IMG/VR virus record: IMGVR_UViG_3300005613_000391
Coordinates: 1-25,054 of that record
Source of the DNA: a virus
DNA: 25,054 nucleotides
Direction: 5' to 3' (one strand)
The notes below the pieces were generated by a model, which made no database searches, had not been told where the DNA came from, and saw nothing but the letters and a program-made list of their open reading frames with translations. The position numbers were made by a program, and so were the translations under genes. Positions 1 to 9,270 of this stretch are shown here, one piece after another (the stretch's first letter is position 1; the number at the start of each line of letters is the position of its first letter).

Positions 1-3000
1 TATATGCTTGGTTGAAGTAATTTTTGTTTTTATTTCAGTGGGTTCAAACTTTACCTTCTTGAGTTTGGCACCACTCCCCCTACCTGTCATTTTTACCTTA
101 ACTTCACCATCTTTTTTGCCATATTCAAACTTTTTTAATACTTTTCCTTCTTCTTTTGTTATGTATCCTTCATCAACAAGATCATCTATAACACCACTTG
201 TGAGTACCATCTTGTCTCCAAGTTTCCTCCTAAGACTTGCAAGATACTGATACATTTCGTCTCTACTCTTAAAGTTTGAGGAATCTAGTTGCTCCCTTAC
301 ATATATAGACTTAATGTAGTTTTGTTCCTTTGCGGTTTGATAATACATTGCATCCTGCTCATTTATACCAAGTGTCTGTAGTGCCTCATTCTTTTCTTCT
401 TGAGATAAATCAGACTCTAAGATGTCATCTGCACTATTAAGCGCTTTTCTTTGCCACTTGGCATATTCAACTCCACTCGTCTTTGTGGGAGGCTCTTCTA
501 TGTCTATCGACTTTACGTTTCCTTCCTTGTCCATATACATGAATGTTTTTCCAACAACACTCATGCCTGACTCGGCTTTTTTTAACTTTTCCTTCTCTTC
601 ACGTACGGCCTTTTCTTTCTCTCGCTTATCTATAATTGCCCTGTATGCACCAATCTTATCTTCTGCTTGCGAGACAAACTCAGATTGCTCTTCTCCCAAC
701 ACACTCCTTTTCTCATCAAAGTATTCTCTAGCTTCTGGTCCGGACCATTGACCAAACAAAACATTACGTACCATGCTAGAGGGATTTTGTTCTACAGCGA
801 ACCTGACACGACCAGACTTGCTCCTGGATACACCTTCTTGGGCTGTTTTAAAACCTTCTATAGACTTTTTGATCTGCACTCCAGCTGGTATAAAAGCAGG
901 AATTACTTTCCGTATGTCATTGCTTCCATATAGCCTCTGTAAAACATTCCCTTCTGGCACATTCCCATATTGGTCTGGAGCTTTTACGACAGCTTTTGTT
1001 ATTCCTCTTGCAAGTTGTATTGGCGGTGTTTCTCCAAACTTTGAACCCTCACCTGTTACCTCTCCATAAAACGGTATTACATCTTTAAAATCAAAACCTA
1101 TTAAGTTCTTAAGACCTGCAACCAAAAGAAGGTTGGCTCCAATCCACCTGAACATTCCTGCAAACTCCTTGTTGGCCACCATTTCCTGTAGAAATTCCGC
1201 TTGCTTGACGTTAAATGACTGGAACTGTGTGAACACCTTCACTGTATCACTTTGCAAAGCTACTGGAGTATCAACACTTCCGAAGGTAAATTGAGTGTTT
1301 CGTGCCATTTCTATTCCTTCTTCAATAGCTTGTGACATAGTCTTTCCTTTATCTAAAGCTTTTTGCTTCGCTCCAAAGTATGCAGCTCCCCTATTAATCT
1401 TCTCAGCCAAATCAAAAAATACCCATAATCCTTTGTCAACCTTCTGCAATCCATTCTTCACTGCGCTTATTTTTCTGTCTTGTATGAATGTATCTCTTAA
1501 TATGCCTGTTTCAACAAGCTCATCTCCCTTCCCCACAATCTCTCTAACCGCTTTCACATACCCAACACCTGTGTATTTCTCACCCAGTTTCGCATAAGTG
1601 TTTACACCCTGTGTAAGATTCCTTACAGCACTACCAACATTCAAGCCCAGTGTGCCACGATACACCGCCTGTCTAACCTTTCTTGTTATATTAGCCGTTG
1701 GTCTTGCCCCCATTTTATATCCAACACCTGGTATGGATTTCACTAGGTTGTCCAGATAATTATCTATCTGCGTGGGACGAAGATTGATTCTGTCACCCAA
1801 CGACTTAACGTAGTTAAAAGAATCTATGTCCAAATCTTTTCCAGCATCTTTTAATTGTTTTAACGCAGGATCCATGTTTACCTTCCTTGTGGCTCTTTTG
1901 ACATAAGCATCGAGTGCCCTAAACACATCCTCCACGTATCCTTTCTGTCCCAACCTGCTTTGTAGGAATGGGTTGTATACAGAACCAGGTATTTTGTCCG
2001 ATATTATCTTTGCCAAGTCTTCATCAAACTCTTTTTGGATGAAGTCTTTTTCAAAAATGTGCGTAATATACTCAGCTATCCTTTTGTCTTCAGGAAGCCC
2101 CATCTTGTCCGCCCATCCTTTCAAATACTGTTTGATTTCTTTTGCTACAACCTGTTCTGTTTTGTTTAGTTCAACTCCCTCTTGTCCGTCTAACCACTTA
2201 AATATCTTTTTGGAGGACTCTTTGCTTCCTCCTACCTTTTCATACCATGAAGTAACCTTATCTATCTCTTCTGGAAGTTGGTCCAAATAGTTGTTATAAG
2301 ACTTTTTAAGTGCTGTTGCCTCTTTTTTAAGACCAATTTTGTTAAGCACCCTGTCTGGAGTTCTTATCCAGTCCAACAAATTAACCTTTTCATTAACTGA
2401 CCTTGCCGTTCGTCTCGACTCATTTGCCACCTTGGGTGATATAATATCTATAGATGAAACTGTCTTGGGAGCTTTTAGAGAATCTGTGGTATTTTGTAGA
2501 ATCTGTTTTGACTGTGCTGGTCCTTCTGGCATTTTTCCTATCAGTTGTCGTGATTGCTCGATATTGTCTAAAGAAACTTCTGGGAATGAAGGTTTAACTT
2601 TATTTGCGTCTTTTAATGGCTGTTGTTTTGCGACCTTACTAGCTTGGGTGGACAATGGCTGTTGTGCGACGTTCTTTGCTTTATACCAAATAGCCTCAAA
2701 ATAATTTCTAGCTTCTTTAGCACTCCTGAACTTATCTAAAATTGGCTCTTTAGTTATTGGGTTTTCTACAAAGTTGGAAGTTCCAGTATATTTTAACTGA
2801 TATTCCCCTCCTGGTATCTTTTCAGCCTTTATATATCCCATTAGTGGTTTTGCGGGAATCTGCGGTTTTTCTTGAGCTTTGTTCCATATGTCTGTTAGTT
2901 GGGATTTGGTTTTGATTTCTAAAGCTGATTTAGCTTCGTTCAAAGTTTTAAATTCTCCAAGTTGTATTTGCTCTTTTTGACTGTGTCCTAAAAATGAATA

Positions 3001-4173
3001 GTATTTATTAGTATTAGAGTCTCTGCTTATAAATCCTGCGTCTGTTGTGTATCTTGCCCCGTATCTATTGGGAGATTTAAAAGTTGGCATTGGTGTTTTT
3101 TCCACATCATAAACAGGAGTCCCTTGTGCCTTCACAAACTCATCTGCACTCTTATACTTCTTGGCTTCTGCCAATAGTTTTTCGTCGTACAATCCAGCTT
3201 TTGTGACCTTTGGTTGGGTGGGTTTGCCTGTTATATTCATAGCCAAGTCTTTGTATACATATTCCTGATTTTTGGTGAGATTTTCATTTAGCTTAAAAAT
3301 AATGTCCTGTTGTGTCATTTTAGAGAACTTACTAGGGCTTACCTTTAAATCATTTATAAGCACCTTTCTCGCCTCATCCCACCAATCCATACTTAAATTT
3401 TCTTTTGTCATCTTAGCCTCTTTGAGTAATCTACCTATTTTTTTTGCAACAACATTTTCAACTGTGGCAAACTTGTCTATCCCCTTGACACTTGTTTTAC
3501 CCGTAAATGGTTTTCCTGCAACACCCATACCAAAGGACAACACATCTTCCGCAAGTCCTGTTGGTCTACCTGTCGCAAAGTCTTGAACTCTGTTTTCTGC
3601 AACATTCAAAGCACCTTGCCCCAATCTTCCTGCCAATACTGGTGGAGCAAATCTGCTAATAAGAGGTGAGGTGAGTTTAGTAAGACCTCCATACTGTTGT
3701 CCCATTTCAATTCCCTCATATGCTCCTTGTAAGGGGTTCTTTCTGTTCATAACAGCTCCCAAACCAGCACTTATCCCGTATCCTGCAGGGCCGAGAGTCA
3801 TGGCCCCAACACCCTTTGCTACATTTGCAACATCTTTTAGTGCTTCCTTTGGCTTAACAGGGTTACCGGTTACCGCTCTATATGCTTGGTATGGAGGGGC
3901 GAACTTTAATGCGGACTTGCCAGCATTCACCAAGGGTTGCGTGATAAATCTTTTTGTCGCATATCTTCCCTCTCTTGAAGTAGGTAAAAAATACTCACTC
4001 AATGGCTTATTCATTACCCTTTCCATTCCTTGCCTTGAAGTTTGAGCAACCTTTCTACCAAATTCTAAAACTCTATCATCGAGCTTTGTGGGTGATTTGC
4101 TTACAAGATTGCTTACTTTGCTGGAAAGTTTACCTAGCACGTTCTGGCGCATCTTCTCTAATAGGTCGTCCAT
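1..4173 (-). CDS. Very large virion/ejection-type protein, partial (3' end beyond window)
   Basis: One uninterrupted reading frame of exactly 1391 codons runs from the ATG at 4173 to the window edge with no stop. Residues about 119-141 are small and hydrophobic (GVGAMTLGPAGYGISAGLGA), and a second hydrophobic stretch (ANLLLVAGLKNLIGF) lies near residues 1010-1025. Residues about 840-990 contain SAVRNLTQG, INRGAAYFGAKQKAL and ARNTQFTFGS. From memory, these resemble large polyvalent-protein-associated domains of podophage internal virion proteins, but no profile was run. The C-terminal part is rich in charged coiled-coil. The gene is last after the tail genes, where T7-like phages keep ejection proteins. 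No lysozyme or transglycosylase motif was recognised in the visible part. There is no Shine-Dalgarno site; a promoter-like module ends 6 nt before the ATG. Phage virion role is likely, precise role inferred. Confidence 0.75.
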   Translation of the reverse strand, partial: MDDLLEKMRQNVLGKLSSKVSNLVSKSPTKLDDRVLEFGRKVAQTSRQGMERVMNKPLSEYFLPTSREGRYATKRFITQPLVNAGKSALKFAPPYQAYRAVTGNPVKPKEALKDVANVAKGVGAMTLGPAGYGISAGLGAVMNRKNPLQGAYEGIEMGQQYGGLTKLTSPLISRFAPPVLAGRLGQGALNVAENRVQDFATGRPTGLAEDVLSFGMGVAGKPFTGKTSVKGIDKFATVENVVAKKIGRLLKEAKMTKENLSMDWWDEARKVLINDLKVSPSKFSKMTQQDIIFKLNENLTKNQEYVYKDLAMNITGKPTQPKVTKAGLYDEKLLAEAKKYKSADEFVKAQGTPVYDVEKTPMPTFKSPNRYGARYTTDAGFISRDSNTNKYYSFLGHSQKEQIQLGEFKTLNEAKSALEIKTKSQLTDIWNKAQEKPQIPAKPLMGYIKAEKIPGGEYQLKYTGTSNFVENPITKEPILDKFRSAKEARNYFEAIWYKAKNVAQQPLSTQASKVAKQQPLKDANKVKPSFPEVSLDNIEQSRQLIGKMPEGPAQSKQILQNTTDSLKAPKTVSSIDIISPKVANESRRTARSVNEKVNLLDWIRTPDRVLNKIGLKKEATALKKSYNNYLDQLPEEIDKVTSWYEKVGGSKESSKKIFKWLDGQEGVELNKTEQVVAKEIKQYLKGWADKMGLPEDKRIAEYITHIFEKDFIQKEFDEDLAKIISDKIPGSVYNPFLQSRLGQKGYVEDVFRALDAYVKRATRKVNMDPALKQLKDAGKDLDIDSFNYVKSLGDRINLRPTQIDNYLDNLVKSIPGVGYKMGARPTANITRKVRQAVYRGTLGLNVGSAVRNLTQGVNTYAKLGEKYTGVGYVKAVREIVGKGDELVETGILRDTFIQDRKISAVKNGLQKVDKGLWVFFDLAEKINRGAAYFGAKQKALDKGKTMSQAIEEGIEMARNTQFTFGSVDTPVALQSDTVKVFTQFQSFNVKQAEFLQEMVANKEFAGMFRWIGANLLLVAGLKNLIGFDFKDVIPFYGEVTGEGSKFGETPPIQLARGITKAVVKAPDQYGNVPEGNVLQRLYGSNDIRKVIPAFIPAGVQIKKSIEGFKTAQEGVSRSKSGRVRFAVEQNPSSMVRNVLFGQWSGPEAREYFDEKRSVLGEEQSEFVSQAEDKIGAYRAIIDKREKEKAVREEKEKLKKAESGMSVVGKTFMYMDKEGNVKSIDIEEPPTKTSGVEYAKWQRKALNSADDILESDLSQEEKNEALQTLGINEQDAMYYQTAKEQNYIKSIYVREQLDSSNFKSRDEMYQYLASLRRKLGDKMVLTSGVIDDLVDEGYITKEEGKVLKKFEYGKKDGEVKVKMTGRGSGAKLKKVKFEPTEIKTKITSTKHI

Positions 4174-4209
4174 ACTTAAATACTATTGAAGTGGGGTGAA
4201 GGTTTGCAA
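4174..4209 (-). promoter_or_regulatory. Candidate promoter, TTGCAA-18-TAGTAT-6-ATG
   Basis: On the minus strand TTGCAA (4204-4209) is followed by 18 nt, then TAGTAT (4180-4185), then 6 nt and the ATG of the large virion gene. The -35-like part continues as TTGCAAACC, shared with four other gene boundaries in the window. The spacing predicts a transcript starting at the A of the ATG. No Shine-Dalgarno sequence is present. Confidence 0.45.
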
Positions 4210-4211
4210 AA

Positions 4212-5396
4212 TTAAGCGTACAAATATTCCTCTTCGTCTTTATTAATTCTACCTGTTGGAGCCATCGTCTGGTTTCCATAAGACTGTGTTCCTGGTGTAA
4301 GTGAAGAAGAATAAGCCAGAGGTGTTGTCTGATTGAAATTAGATAGAGCTGATTGACCACCCTGGATAGCAGATGAAGCACTGCTGGCCACTGACTGTAA
4401 TTGCTGTTGAAGTTGACTTGCTTGTTGGTCTAGTTGTGTCTGTGATGTGGCTGTAGCTAGATTTATTTCATATATCTGGTTTCTAAGTGCTTGTAATGCC
4501 TCTAGTTTCATCCCAGCCTTTTCACTTTCAGCCACCGCTCTTTGTCTGTCTATTTCACTCAACGCATCTTGGAAAGATGTTCTTGCCTGTTGCATAAACT
4601 TATCCTTCTGCAAGTTTATCTGAGCTACTGCATTTTGATATGACTCGTTAAGGTTAGCCATTTGGTTGTTAACCTGCTGTATTGTGTTTTCATAGTTTTG
4701 GGCGATATCTCCTCTATTCCCTGCAAATTCTCTGCTAAGTAGAGCCTGGAAGCCTTCACCAATCGGACTTGCTCCTCCAAACCTCTGTCTTCCACCCATC
4801 ATCATTTCATTAAAAAGTCTTCTAGCTGAATTCATTGCGTCTTCTTTTCTTTGTCCTGCTTGTTCTTCTTGTGACTCAAGCTCCCTTTCTCCTCTAGCCT
4901 TTTCTGCTTCAGTGCTTTGAAGAGTAGCCTCACTTTCTTTGGTTATTTGACTCTCAATTCCTGGTTGTGCCTCTCTAAGTCTTGATTCTTGACCTCCGAG
5001 ATAATCCATAATTGGACTATATATGCTTTCTATTTGCTGTCTGAACAATTCCTCAGGGGAAGGTCCTGTGTTTACAGGGGTTCCTCCGCCTCCACCTCCA
5101 CCCCCACCGCCTCCTCCCCCACTCGGTTGTGGTTGAGGTTGTGAACTACTTTGTCCACTTGCGAAGTTTTGTGGGTTAAACAAAGGATTACTTGTGTCGG
5201 GGGTGGAATAATCTGTGTCTGAGTTACTTACTTGATAACCTGATTCTGGTCCGATAGATGGTCTTGGTGCGGCTAATGCCTCTGAAACACCAAATTCGGG
5301 AAGATTAAAAGTTCTTCCAATGCTTTCAAATGCTTGAGACCACGCGTCTCTCTCTCTATTGAAAGGGTCTGTTACTAATGTCTGAAATAGTCCCAT
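4212..5396 (-). CDS. Coiled-coil virion protein with poly-glycine tract
   Basis: This 394-residue protein has a low-complexity N-terminal third rich in Ser, Pro and Gln (QSSSQPQPQPS). It is followed by 13 consecutive glycines (residues 93-105) and then a long helical region rich in Glu, Gln, Ala and Arg (about 110-345) that looks coiled-coil. There are no catalytic motifs or clear membrane segments. It lies between the tail nozzle-like gene and the very large virion gene, where podophages encode internal or ejection proteins; that role is inferred from position and helical composition only. The start is the first ATG after a 41-nt gap. It has no Shine-Dalgarno site, but a promoter-like module precedes it. 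Confidence 0.75.
   Translation of the reverse strand: MGLFQTLVTDPFNRERDAWSQAFESIGRTFNLPEFGVSEALAAPRPSIGPESGYQVSNSDTDYSTPDTSNPLFNPQNFASGQSSSQPQPQPSGGGGGGGGGGGGGTPVNTGPSPEELFRQQIESIYSPIMDYLGGQESRLREAQPGIESQITKESEATLQSTEAEKARGERELESQEEQAGQRKEDAMNSARRLFNEMMMGGRQRFGGASPIGEGFQALLSREFAGNRGDIAQNYENTIQQVNNQMANLNESYQNAVAQINLQKDKFMQQARTSFQDALSEIDRQRAVAESEKAGMKLEALQALRNQIYEINLATATSQTQLDQQASQLQQQLQSVASSASSAIQGGQSALSNFNQTTPLAYSSSLTPGTQSYGNQTMAPTGRINKDEEEYLYA
5082..5120 (-). repeat. Poly-glycine codon tract (13 GGN codons)
   Basis: Thirteen GGN codons in a row encode Gly93-Gly105 of the coiled-coil virion protein. The coding strand is purine-rich with several runs of G. The codons vary in third position, so this is a flexible linker rather than a simple mononucleotide repeat. 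Confidence 0.85.
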
Positions 5397-5435
5397 CTTA
5401 GATAAATGTTAATAAAGCATGCTTAAGGTTTGCAA
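5397..5435 (-). promoter_or_regulatory. Candidate promoter module with dyad
   Basis: TTGCAA (5430-5435, continuing as TTGCAAACC) is followed by 18 nt and TAACAT (5406-5411), then 9 nt to the ATG at 5396. The -35-like part also lies in a 6-bp inverted repeat, GGTTTG and CAAACC at 5427-5432 and 5439-5444. The -10-like hexamer is weak and the distance to the ATG is longer than in sister modules. Confidence 0.3.
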
Positions 5436-5437
5436 AT

Positions 5438-7381
5438 TCAAACCCTCTGACTTGCGCTTAGTACACCACTTGCTTGTTCTGTTGTCTTTACCTTAATTTG
5501 CAATAGTTCAAAGTTAGAATTCTCATCTGTCGAGGTTATCTCCACTTGCATTAGCCTTGCTTGCTTGAAAAGAGGTCCCCATCTGGTTATTTCCTCTGAC
5601 GAACTTGTTGCAGTTGTAGAGTCAGACTCACCCCAAGCGCTCTCACCCCATTGGGACATACCCCAGCCTGTGTTGCCTCCAGTTTCTGCACCAGATATTG
5701 TAAATGACTTAACAGTTGATGTGCTTCCGTCTTTATCTTCAACAATGATGTTTACTGTGGTTGTCCCGATTATATTCCTGAAAAGAATGTAGAAAAACTT
5801 AATAATGTTTAGCTTAGTAAAGTCGTTAAAGTATGTCTTTTTTGTCCTAAGTGTCTTTACAATAGCAGTACCATCATCGGTGTTTATACCTGCATCAAAT
5901 TCATATACCTGGTTGTTGGCATAACTTCCAATGACCCACTTCTCAGTTCCCGTACTATCAACATATTTAGTCATGTGAGAAATACCCCAGGGCATTTTCC
6001 AAGGTCCAAGAAAGCTCCCCCTTTCTCTGTCATACACTATCATCTCTTTTCGTTGTGGAAATGAAAGTATATATTTGTTGTTTACATAGAAAGCATTTGC
6101 CGTGTCATAGTCTGTATTGTTAAGTAAATCAAGATATGGTCTTATTCGGGCTGATACCTCGTTTGTTCTAATAATGTTTAAGAAGTTTGGCTCATAACCT
6201 GTTACATACAAACCATCTCGACCAAAGTAAAACGTGTCATTTTCCACAGTCGCAATAGTTCCCTGATTGGCACAACCGACTGACGTGGAAATAGCTTGAT
6301 ATTGCGGATCTAGTAGATAAAAGTTGCCAACCTGTATCTGGCTTAGTTCTACAAGATATGAAGATCTTTCCTTGTATACAACAATTCTGTCAGATATAGG
6401 CTGAACCGTAATCCCCGTTATATTATCTCCAGATCCAGGGTCAATAAACACACCTCCACCACCATCAAGAAGGTTAAACTTGGTGTGATCCGGATACTTG
6501 CCCGAGATTAGTAGTTTGTTAGGTTCGTCTGAAGGTACAACAAGAAGCCTGTCTTTATATTTTGCAATGAATTTGGACTTTACTCCAGCTGTGGTGTTTG
6601 TAAGTGGTGGCTCTTCTGTTTCACTTGTTTCTGTTCCTCTATCAACATATTTTGTTGTGGTGGGTTCTACTGAAGCCAAAAATGTTTCGTGCCCCTCTCT
6701 ACCTCGATACACCTCGTAACCACTAAGGGTTGCAGCAGACGGACCTGTCCAAAAGATGTGAACCTCTGTGTCTGATAGATCATTGGGTAAATCTTCTAAA
6801 ACATAATTGGTTGAGGCTGTGGTTTGACCTCCGTTTGGACCAACAGCAACAACTGACCAGGAATATCTCTCTGGTCCACTTGCTCCAGAGAAGTTTGATG
6901 CACCAACACCAGTGGGGGCTGATATTGTTGAATACACAGAAAGGTCGGTTCCATCGTATTCTGTAAATGTTACATCCTCAGAAACAATGTAAGTACTACC
7001 CCCCAACTGCTCTGATCTAATAATACTTCCCGATGGCCAGCTTTGTCCCGTTACTGTTGTAGAACCCGTTTCATCCTTTTTGGCTAAGTATCCCTGGTCT
7101 GATAGCGCCATAATTTCGTTTGTTGTGCCATCATCAGACTTATAAGTAGCAAATCCTCTAATTGAGCCTGTTGCATTAGCGGTGAAGTATTTTAAAGTAC
7201 CCCACCTTCCTGTAGGAACGCCCTTACCTGTAAGCATGATGTTATCGGCTTGGTCTAGCTCTTCATTGCTTAACTCTGTGGCTCTAAGAAGCATGTTGAG
7301 CCCTTTTCGAAAGGACTTCCATTCCTCATCTACTGATTTTCCTTGTTTATATTTTGGTGCACGTAAGTCAAATTTTGCCAT
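5438..7381 (-). CDS. Tail nozzle / tubular protein B-like protein
   Basis: A 647-residue beta-rich protein with repeated short motifs (YEVYRGREG, DRLLVVPSDEPNKLLISG, DRIVVYKERSSYLVE, DTFYFGRDGLYV). These look like blades of a beta-propeller, as in T7 gp12-like nozzle proteins. Residues about 155-265 read like a fibronectin-type III insertion (SAPTGVGASNFSG to the TSETEEPPLTN region). It follows the tail adaptor-like gene by only 6 nt, matching the adaptor-nozzle gene order of podophages. The start is the ATG at 7381 just after the previous stop; no Shine-Dalgarno site is seen, so translation may depend on coupling. The family assignment rests on sequence look and gene order, not a search. Confidence 0.75.
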   Translation of the reverse strand: MAKFDLRAPKYKQGKSVDEEWKSFRKGLNMLLRATELSNEELDQADNIMLTGKGVPTGRWGTLKYFTANATGSIRGFATYKSDDGTTNEIMALSDQGYLAKKDETGSTTVTGQSWPSGSIIRSEQLGGSTYIVSEDVTFTEYDGTDLSVYSTISAPTGVGASNFSGASGPERYSWSVVAVGPNGGQTTASTNYVLEDLPNDLSDTEVHIFWTGPSAATLSGYEVYRGREGHETFLASVEPTTTKYVDRGTETSETEEPPLTNTTAGVKSKFIAKYKDRLLVVPSDEPNKLLISGKYPDHTKFNLLDGGGGVFIDPGSGDNITGITVQPISDRIVVYKERSSYLVELSQIQVGNFYLLDPQYQAISTSVGCANQGTIATVENDTFYFGRDGLYVTGYEPNFLNIIRTNEVSARIRPYLDLLNNTDYDTANAFYVNNKYILSFPQRKEMIVYDRERGSFLGPWKMPWGISHMTKYVDSTGTEKWVIGSYANNQVYEFDAGINTDDGTAIVKTLRTKKTYFNDFTKLNIIKFFYILFRNIIGTTTVNIIVEDKDGSTSTVKSFTISGAETGGNTGWGMSQWGESAWGESDSTTATSSSEEITRWGPLFKQARLMQVEITSTDENSNFELLQIKVKTTEQASGVLSASQRV

Positions 7382-7387
7382 TTCATT

Positions 7388-8032
7388 CTAGCTTAAATCT
7401 TTCAAAGGATGCCTAAACTTCATCTTTGTGTCTCGTGATTGCCCCGTTGAAGACTTCATTTCCCTTCCCATCATGTTCGCTAATTGTTTTTCTGATCTCT
7501 GTTCCGCTATTGGGAATCTATCATCACCTCTTGAGTAAAGCACATATGACTCCACCTTCCTCGTTACCACCTGGGGGTCAGAAAGTTCGCATGTGTCAGT
7601 AAGCGTTGCAAGACCTGACGGATACCTTTGATAGACCACAGAAAGCGTGGACATCGAAAATAGTGCATTAAACACTAAACTATATCCTTCATTTGGATTA
7701 CCTAGTTGATAGCAATATCTATCTGTCGAAGCATAATCATATTTTGCCTCCGCCTCAATCACGTCCCACTCATTCCATTCTCCTGTGGAATCCAACACTT
7801 GCGGATTAACCATTAACTCCCTGTAGTTGCTAGGCATTGCTATTGTTGCCAAAGTTGAAGTATTCACCAAGTATTCAGCCTTAAACTCTGAAAGCTGTCC
7901 TGTTGCTGCAGCATCCCATACCGCCTGGTTTGCGTAATTGGTTCTTGTTGATAATTCATCACCTGTAGGAGCAGATGCTTCCAAATCCATTACCGAATTC
8001 ACATCGGTTAAAATGTCAGACAATGTTCTCAT
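7388..8032 (-). CDS. Tail adaptor / tubular protein A-like protein
   Basis: A 214-residue protein beginning MRTLSDILTDVN and containing NYANQAVWDAA, MPSNYRELM and VVYQRYPSGLATLTD. Predicted helices at the N-terminus and a beta-rich middle fit head-to-tail adaptor proteins (T7 gp11 or gp6-like). It directly precedes the nozzle-like gene. In the virion such proteins bind under the portal and carry the nozzle. There is no Shine-Dalgarno site. The ATG lies 6 nt downstream of a -10-like hexamer belonging to a recurrent promoter module, suggesting a leaderless transcript that restarts transcription after the sugar-modification cassette. Confidence 0.65.
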   Translation of the reverse strand: MRTLSDILTDVNSVMDLEASAPTGDELSTRTNYANQAVWDAAATGQLSEFKAEYLVNTSTLATIAMPSNYRELMVNPQVLDSTGEWNEWDVIEAEAKYDYASTDRYCYQLGNPNEGYSLVFNALFSMSTLSVVYQRYPSGLATLTDTCELSDPQVVTRKVESYVLYSRGDDRFPIAEQRSEKQLANMMGREMKSSTGQSRDTKMKFRHPLKDLS

Positions 8033-8068
8033 GTTCTTAGTTTGTTATATATTAAGGAGGGTTTTCAA
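8033..8068 (-). promoter_or_regulatory. Candidate promoter, TTGAAA-18-CAAACT-6-ATG
   Basis: TTGAAA (8063-8068, continuing TTGAAAACC) overlaps the end of the preceding glycosyltransferase gene. It is followed by 18 nt, CAAACT (8039-8044) and 6 nt to the ATG at 8032. The -10 match is poor, but the module shares its extended -35 sequence and exact geometry with those at 4174 and 18333, and shares AAACT with the latter. Confidence 0.4.
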
Positions 8069-8710
8069 ACTTATCCCTGGGGAAAGAAAAGGTGTCTCCA
8101 TATGAGTTGCCAGTGTAGGCATTGGTGACCACAAATTATATCTTTGCGTTATATCAAGCCACATTGGATGATCCGCCCAGCCGTACTTTTTAATTGTTTC
8201 TACTTCTTTTTTGAGAGCGTCATGTCTTCCTGCGAAAGTTAGGGTTGTTGACTTAACTGTTTGCCAATGTTGTCCGTCTATTTGTCTTGTAAGTTTGCCT
8301 GTTGCATGCACTTTGTCCTTGTAGTAATCAGGGTGATCGTATGGAGTCAAGAAATCAAACCACTCCAAGGCTTCCACTATTCTTTTGCCAGCATGAGGAA
8401 GAAAGTAATAATCATCCTCAACAAACATAAAATTGACCTTCTTTTCTAAGGCTATTTCCAGTTGTCTATGAAACGACTTCGTATTCCCTTCATTAAAATC
8501 AGGGTAAAATGAGGTTTCTGTCTTTTCTCCCTTAAAAATGTTTCTAAGGTCTTGATTGGGTTTGTCCATGAGAACAACAAGTTCATAATCAACATCCTTA
8601 AAAGCCTTCTTAAAAGACCTAAAGCAAAACTTAACCAATTCAATCTTATCCTTTATTGGTCTTTCCTTAAGGGCACTACCATAAGCACATGCTCTGTAAA
8701 TTATTATCAT
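8045..8710 (-). CDS. Putative glycosyltransferase (GT-A-like)
   Basis: A 221-residue protein counted from the ATG at 8710, which overlaps the previous stop as ATGA; the frame extends nine codons further upstream but the coupled start is more likely. Motifs: FRSFKKAF, then VDYELVVLMD (Rossmann-like strand) and FVEDDYYF, where E98-D99-D100 resembles the metal-binding DxD-type site of GT-A enzymes. Residues TPYDHPDYY and TLTFAGRHDAL follow. It would transfer a sugar from a nucleotide donor, acceptor unknown. It is the last gene of the modification cassette, directly before the tail genes. The family could not be named more closely. Confidence 0.65.
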   Translation of the reverse strand: MIIIYRACAYGSALKERPIKDKIELVKFCFRSFKKAFKDVDYELVVLMDKPNQDLRNIFKGEKTETSFYPDFNEGNTKSFHRQLEIALEKKVNFMFVEDDYYFLPHAGKRIVEALEWFDFLTPYDHPDYYKDKVHATGKLTRQIDGQHWQTVKSTTLTFAGRHDALKKEVETIKKYGWADHPMWLDITQRYNLWSPMPTLATHMETPFLSPGISLKTLLNI

Positions 8711-9270
8711 AATATTTCTCTGATTGGGTCTGTCCAAAGAGTTCCATGTTTCTTGTAAAAAGTTTCTTTGTCTTCTTGTTCCATCTTTTTGGGCATAGCA
8801 TTAAGAGTCCTTGCCGCTTCAGGATGTGTAACATCAACTCCATATTCTATTTCGACAGGTATTCCAGCCTTCTTTAATCTAACTGCGTAATCTGTATCAG
8901 CCCAGTATATCTGGAAACTCTCGTCAAACTTGCCAACCTCTTCGTACACCTCTTTGGGGATACAGAAGATATGAGCATGAAACACCTTAAACACACCCCT
9001 ATTAACAGTTGGGGAAACAACCTTTCCGGGTACACACAATTTCTCCAAATCGCCACGACTTAAAATAACATCATCATTTGAGAGTATGACGTAATCATAT
9101 CCCATACCAAATCCCAAATCTAAACACATGTTCCAAGCTGTAGAAAGAGTCTTTTGTTTGCCAGCCAAGACAATAGTGTTATACCCCCGAAAGGAATGTA
9201 AGCATTTTTTTAATACATCCCTTTTGCCAGGATCAACTTCATAATACGGAATTGCAACTATACTATTCAT
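8707..9270 (-). CDS. GT2-family glycosyltransferase
   Basis: A 187-residue protein. YDYVILSNDDVIL (N65-D66-D67) fits the DxD-type metal and nucleotide-sugar site of GT2 (GT-A fold) enzymes, and FQIYWADTDYAVRLKKAG fits the downstream acceptor-side region of rhamnosyltransferase-like GT2 proteins. The protein is short for the family, with an abbreviated N-terminal part (IVAIPYYEVDPGKRDVLKKCL). It overlaps the cytidylyltransferase gene by 8 nt and the next glycosyltransferase gene by 4 nt, so it is translated as part of one coupled operon. Donor and acceptor are unknown. Confidence 0.8.
   Translation of the reverse strand: MNSIVAIPYYEVDPGKRDVLKKCLHSFRGYNTIVLAGKQKTLSTAWNMCLDLGFGMGYDYVILSNDDVILSRGDLEKLCVPGKVVSPTVNRGVFKVFHAHIFCIPKEVYEEVGKFDESFQIYWADTDYAVRLKKAGIPVEIEYGVDVTHPEAARTLNAMPKKMEQEDKETFYKKHGTLWTDPIREIL

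Noticed and set aside
8-4199. Series of plus-strand ORFs over the first 4.2 kb
   Set aside because: They are short, start and stop irregularly and all lie opposite one continuous 1391-codon minus-strand frame.
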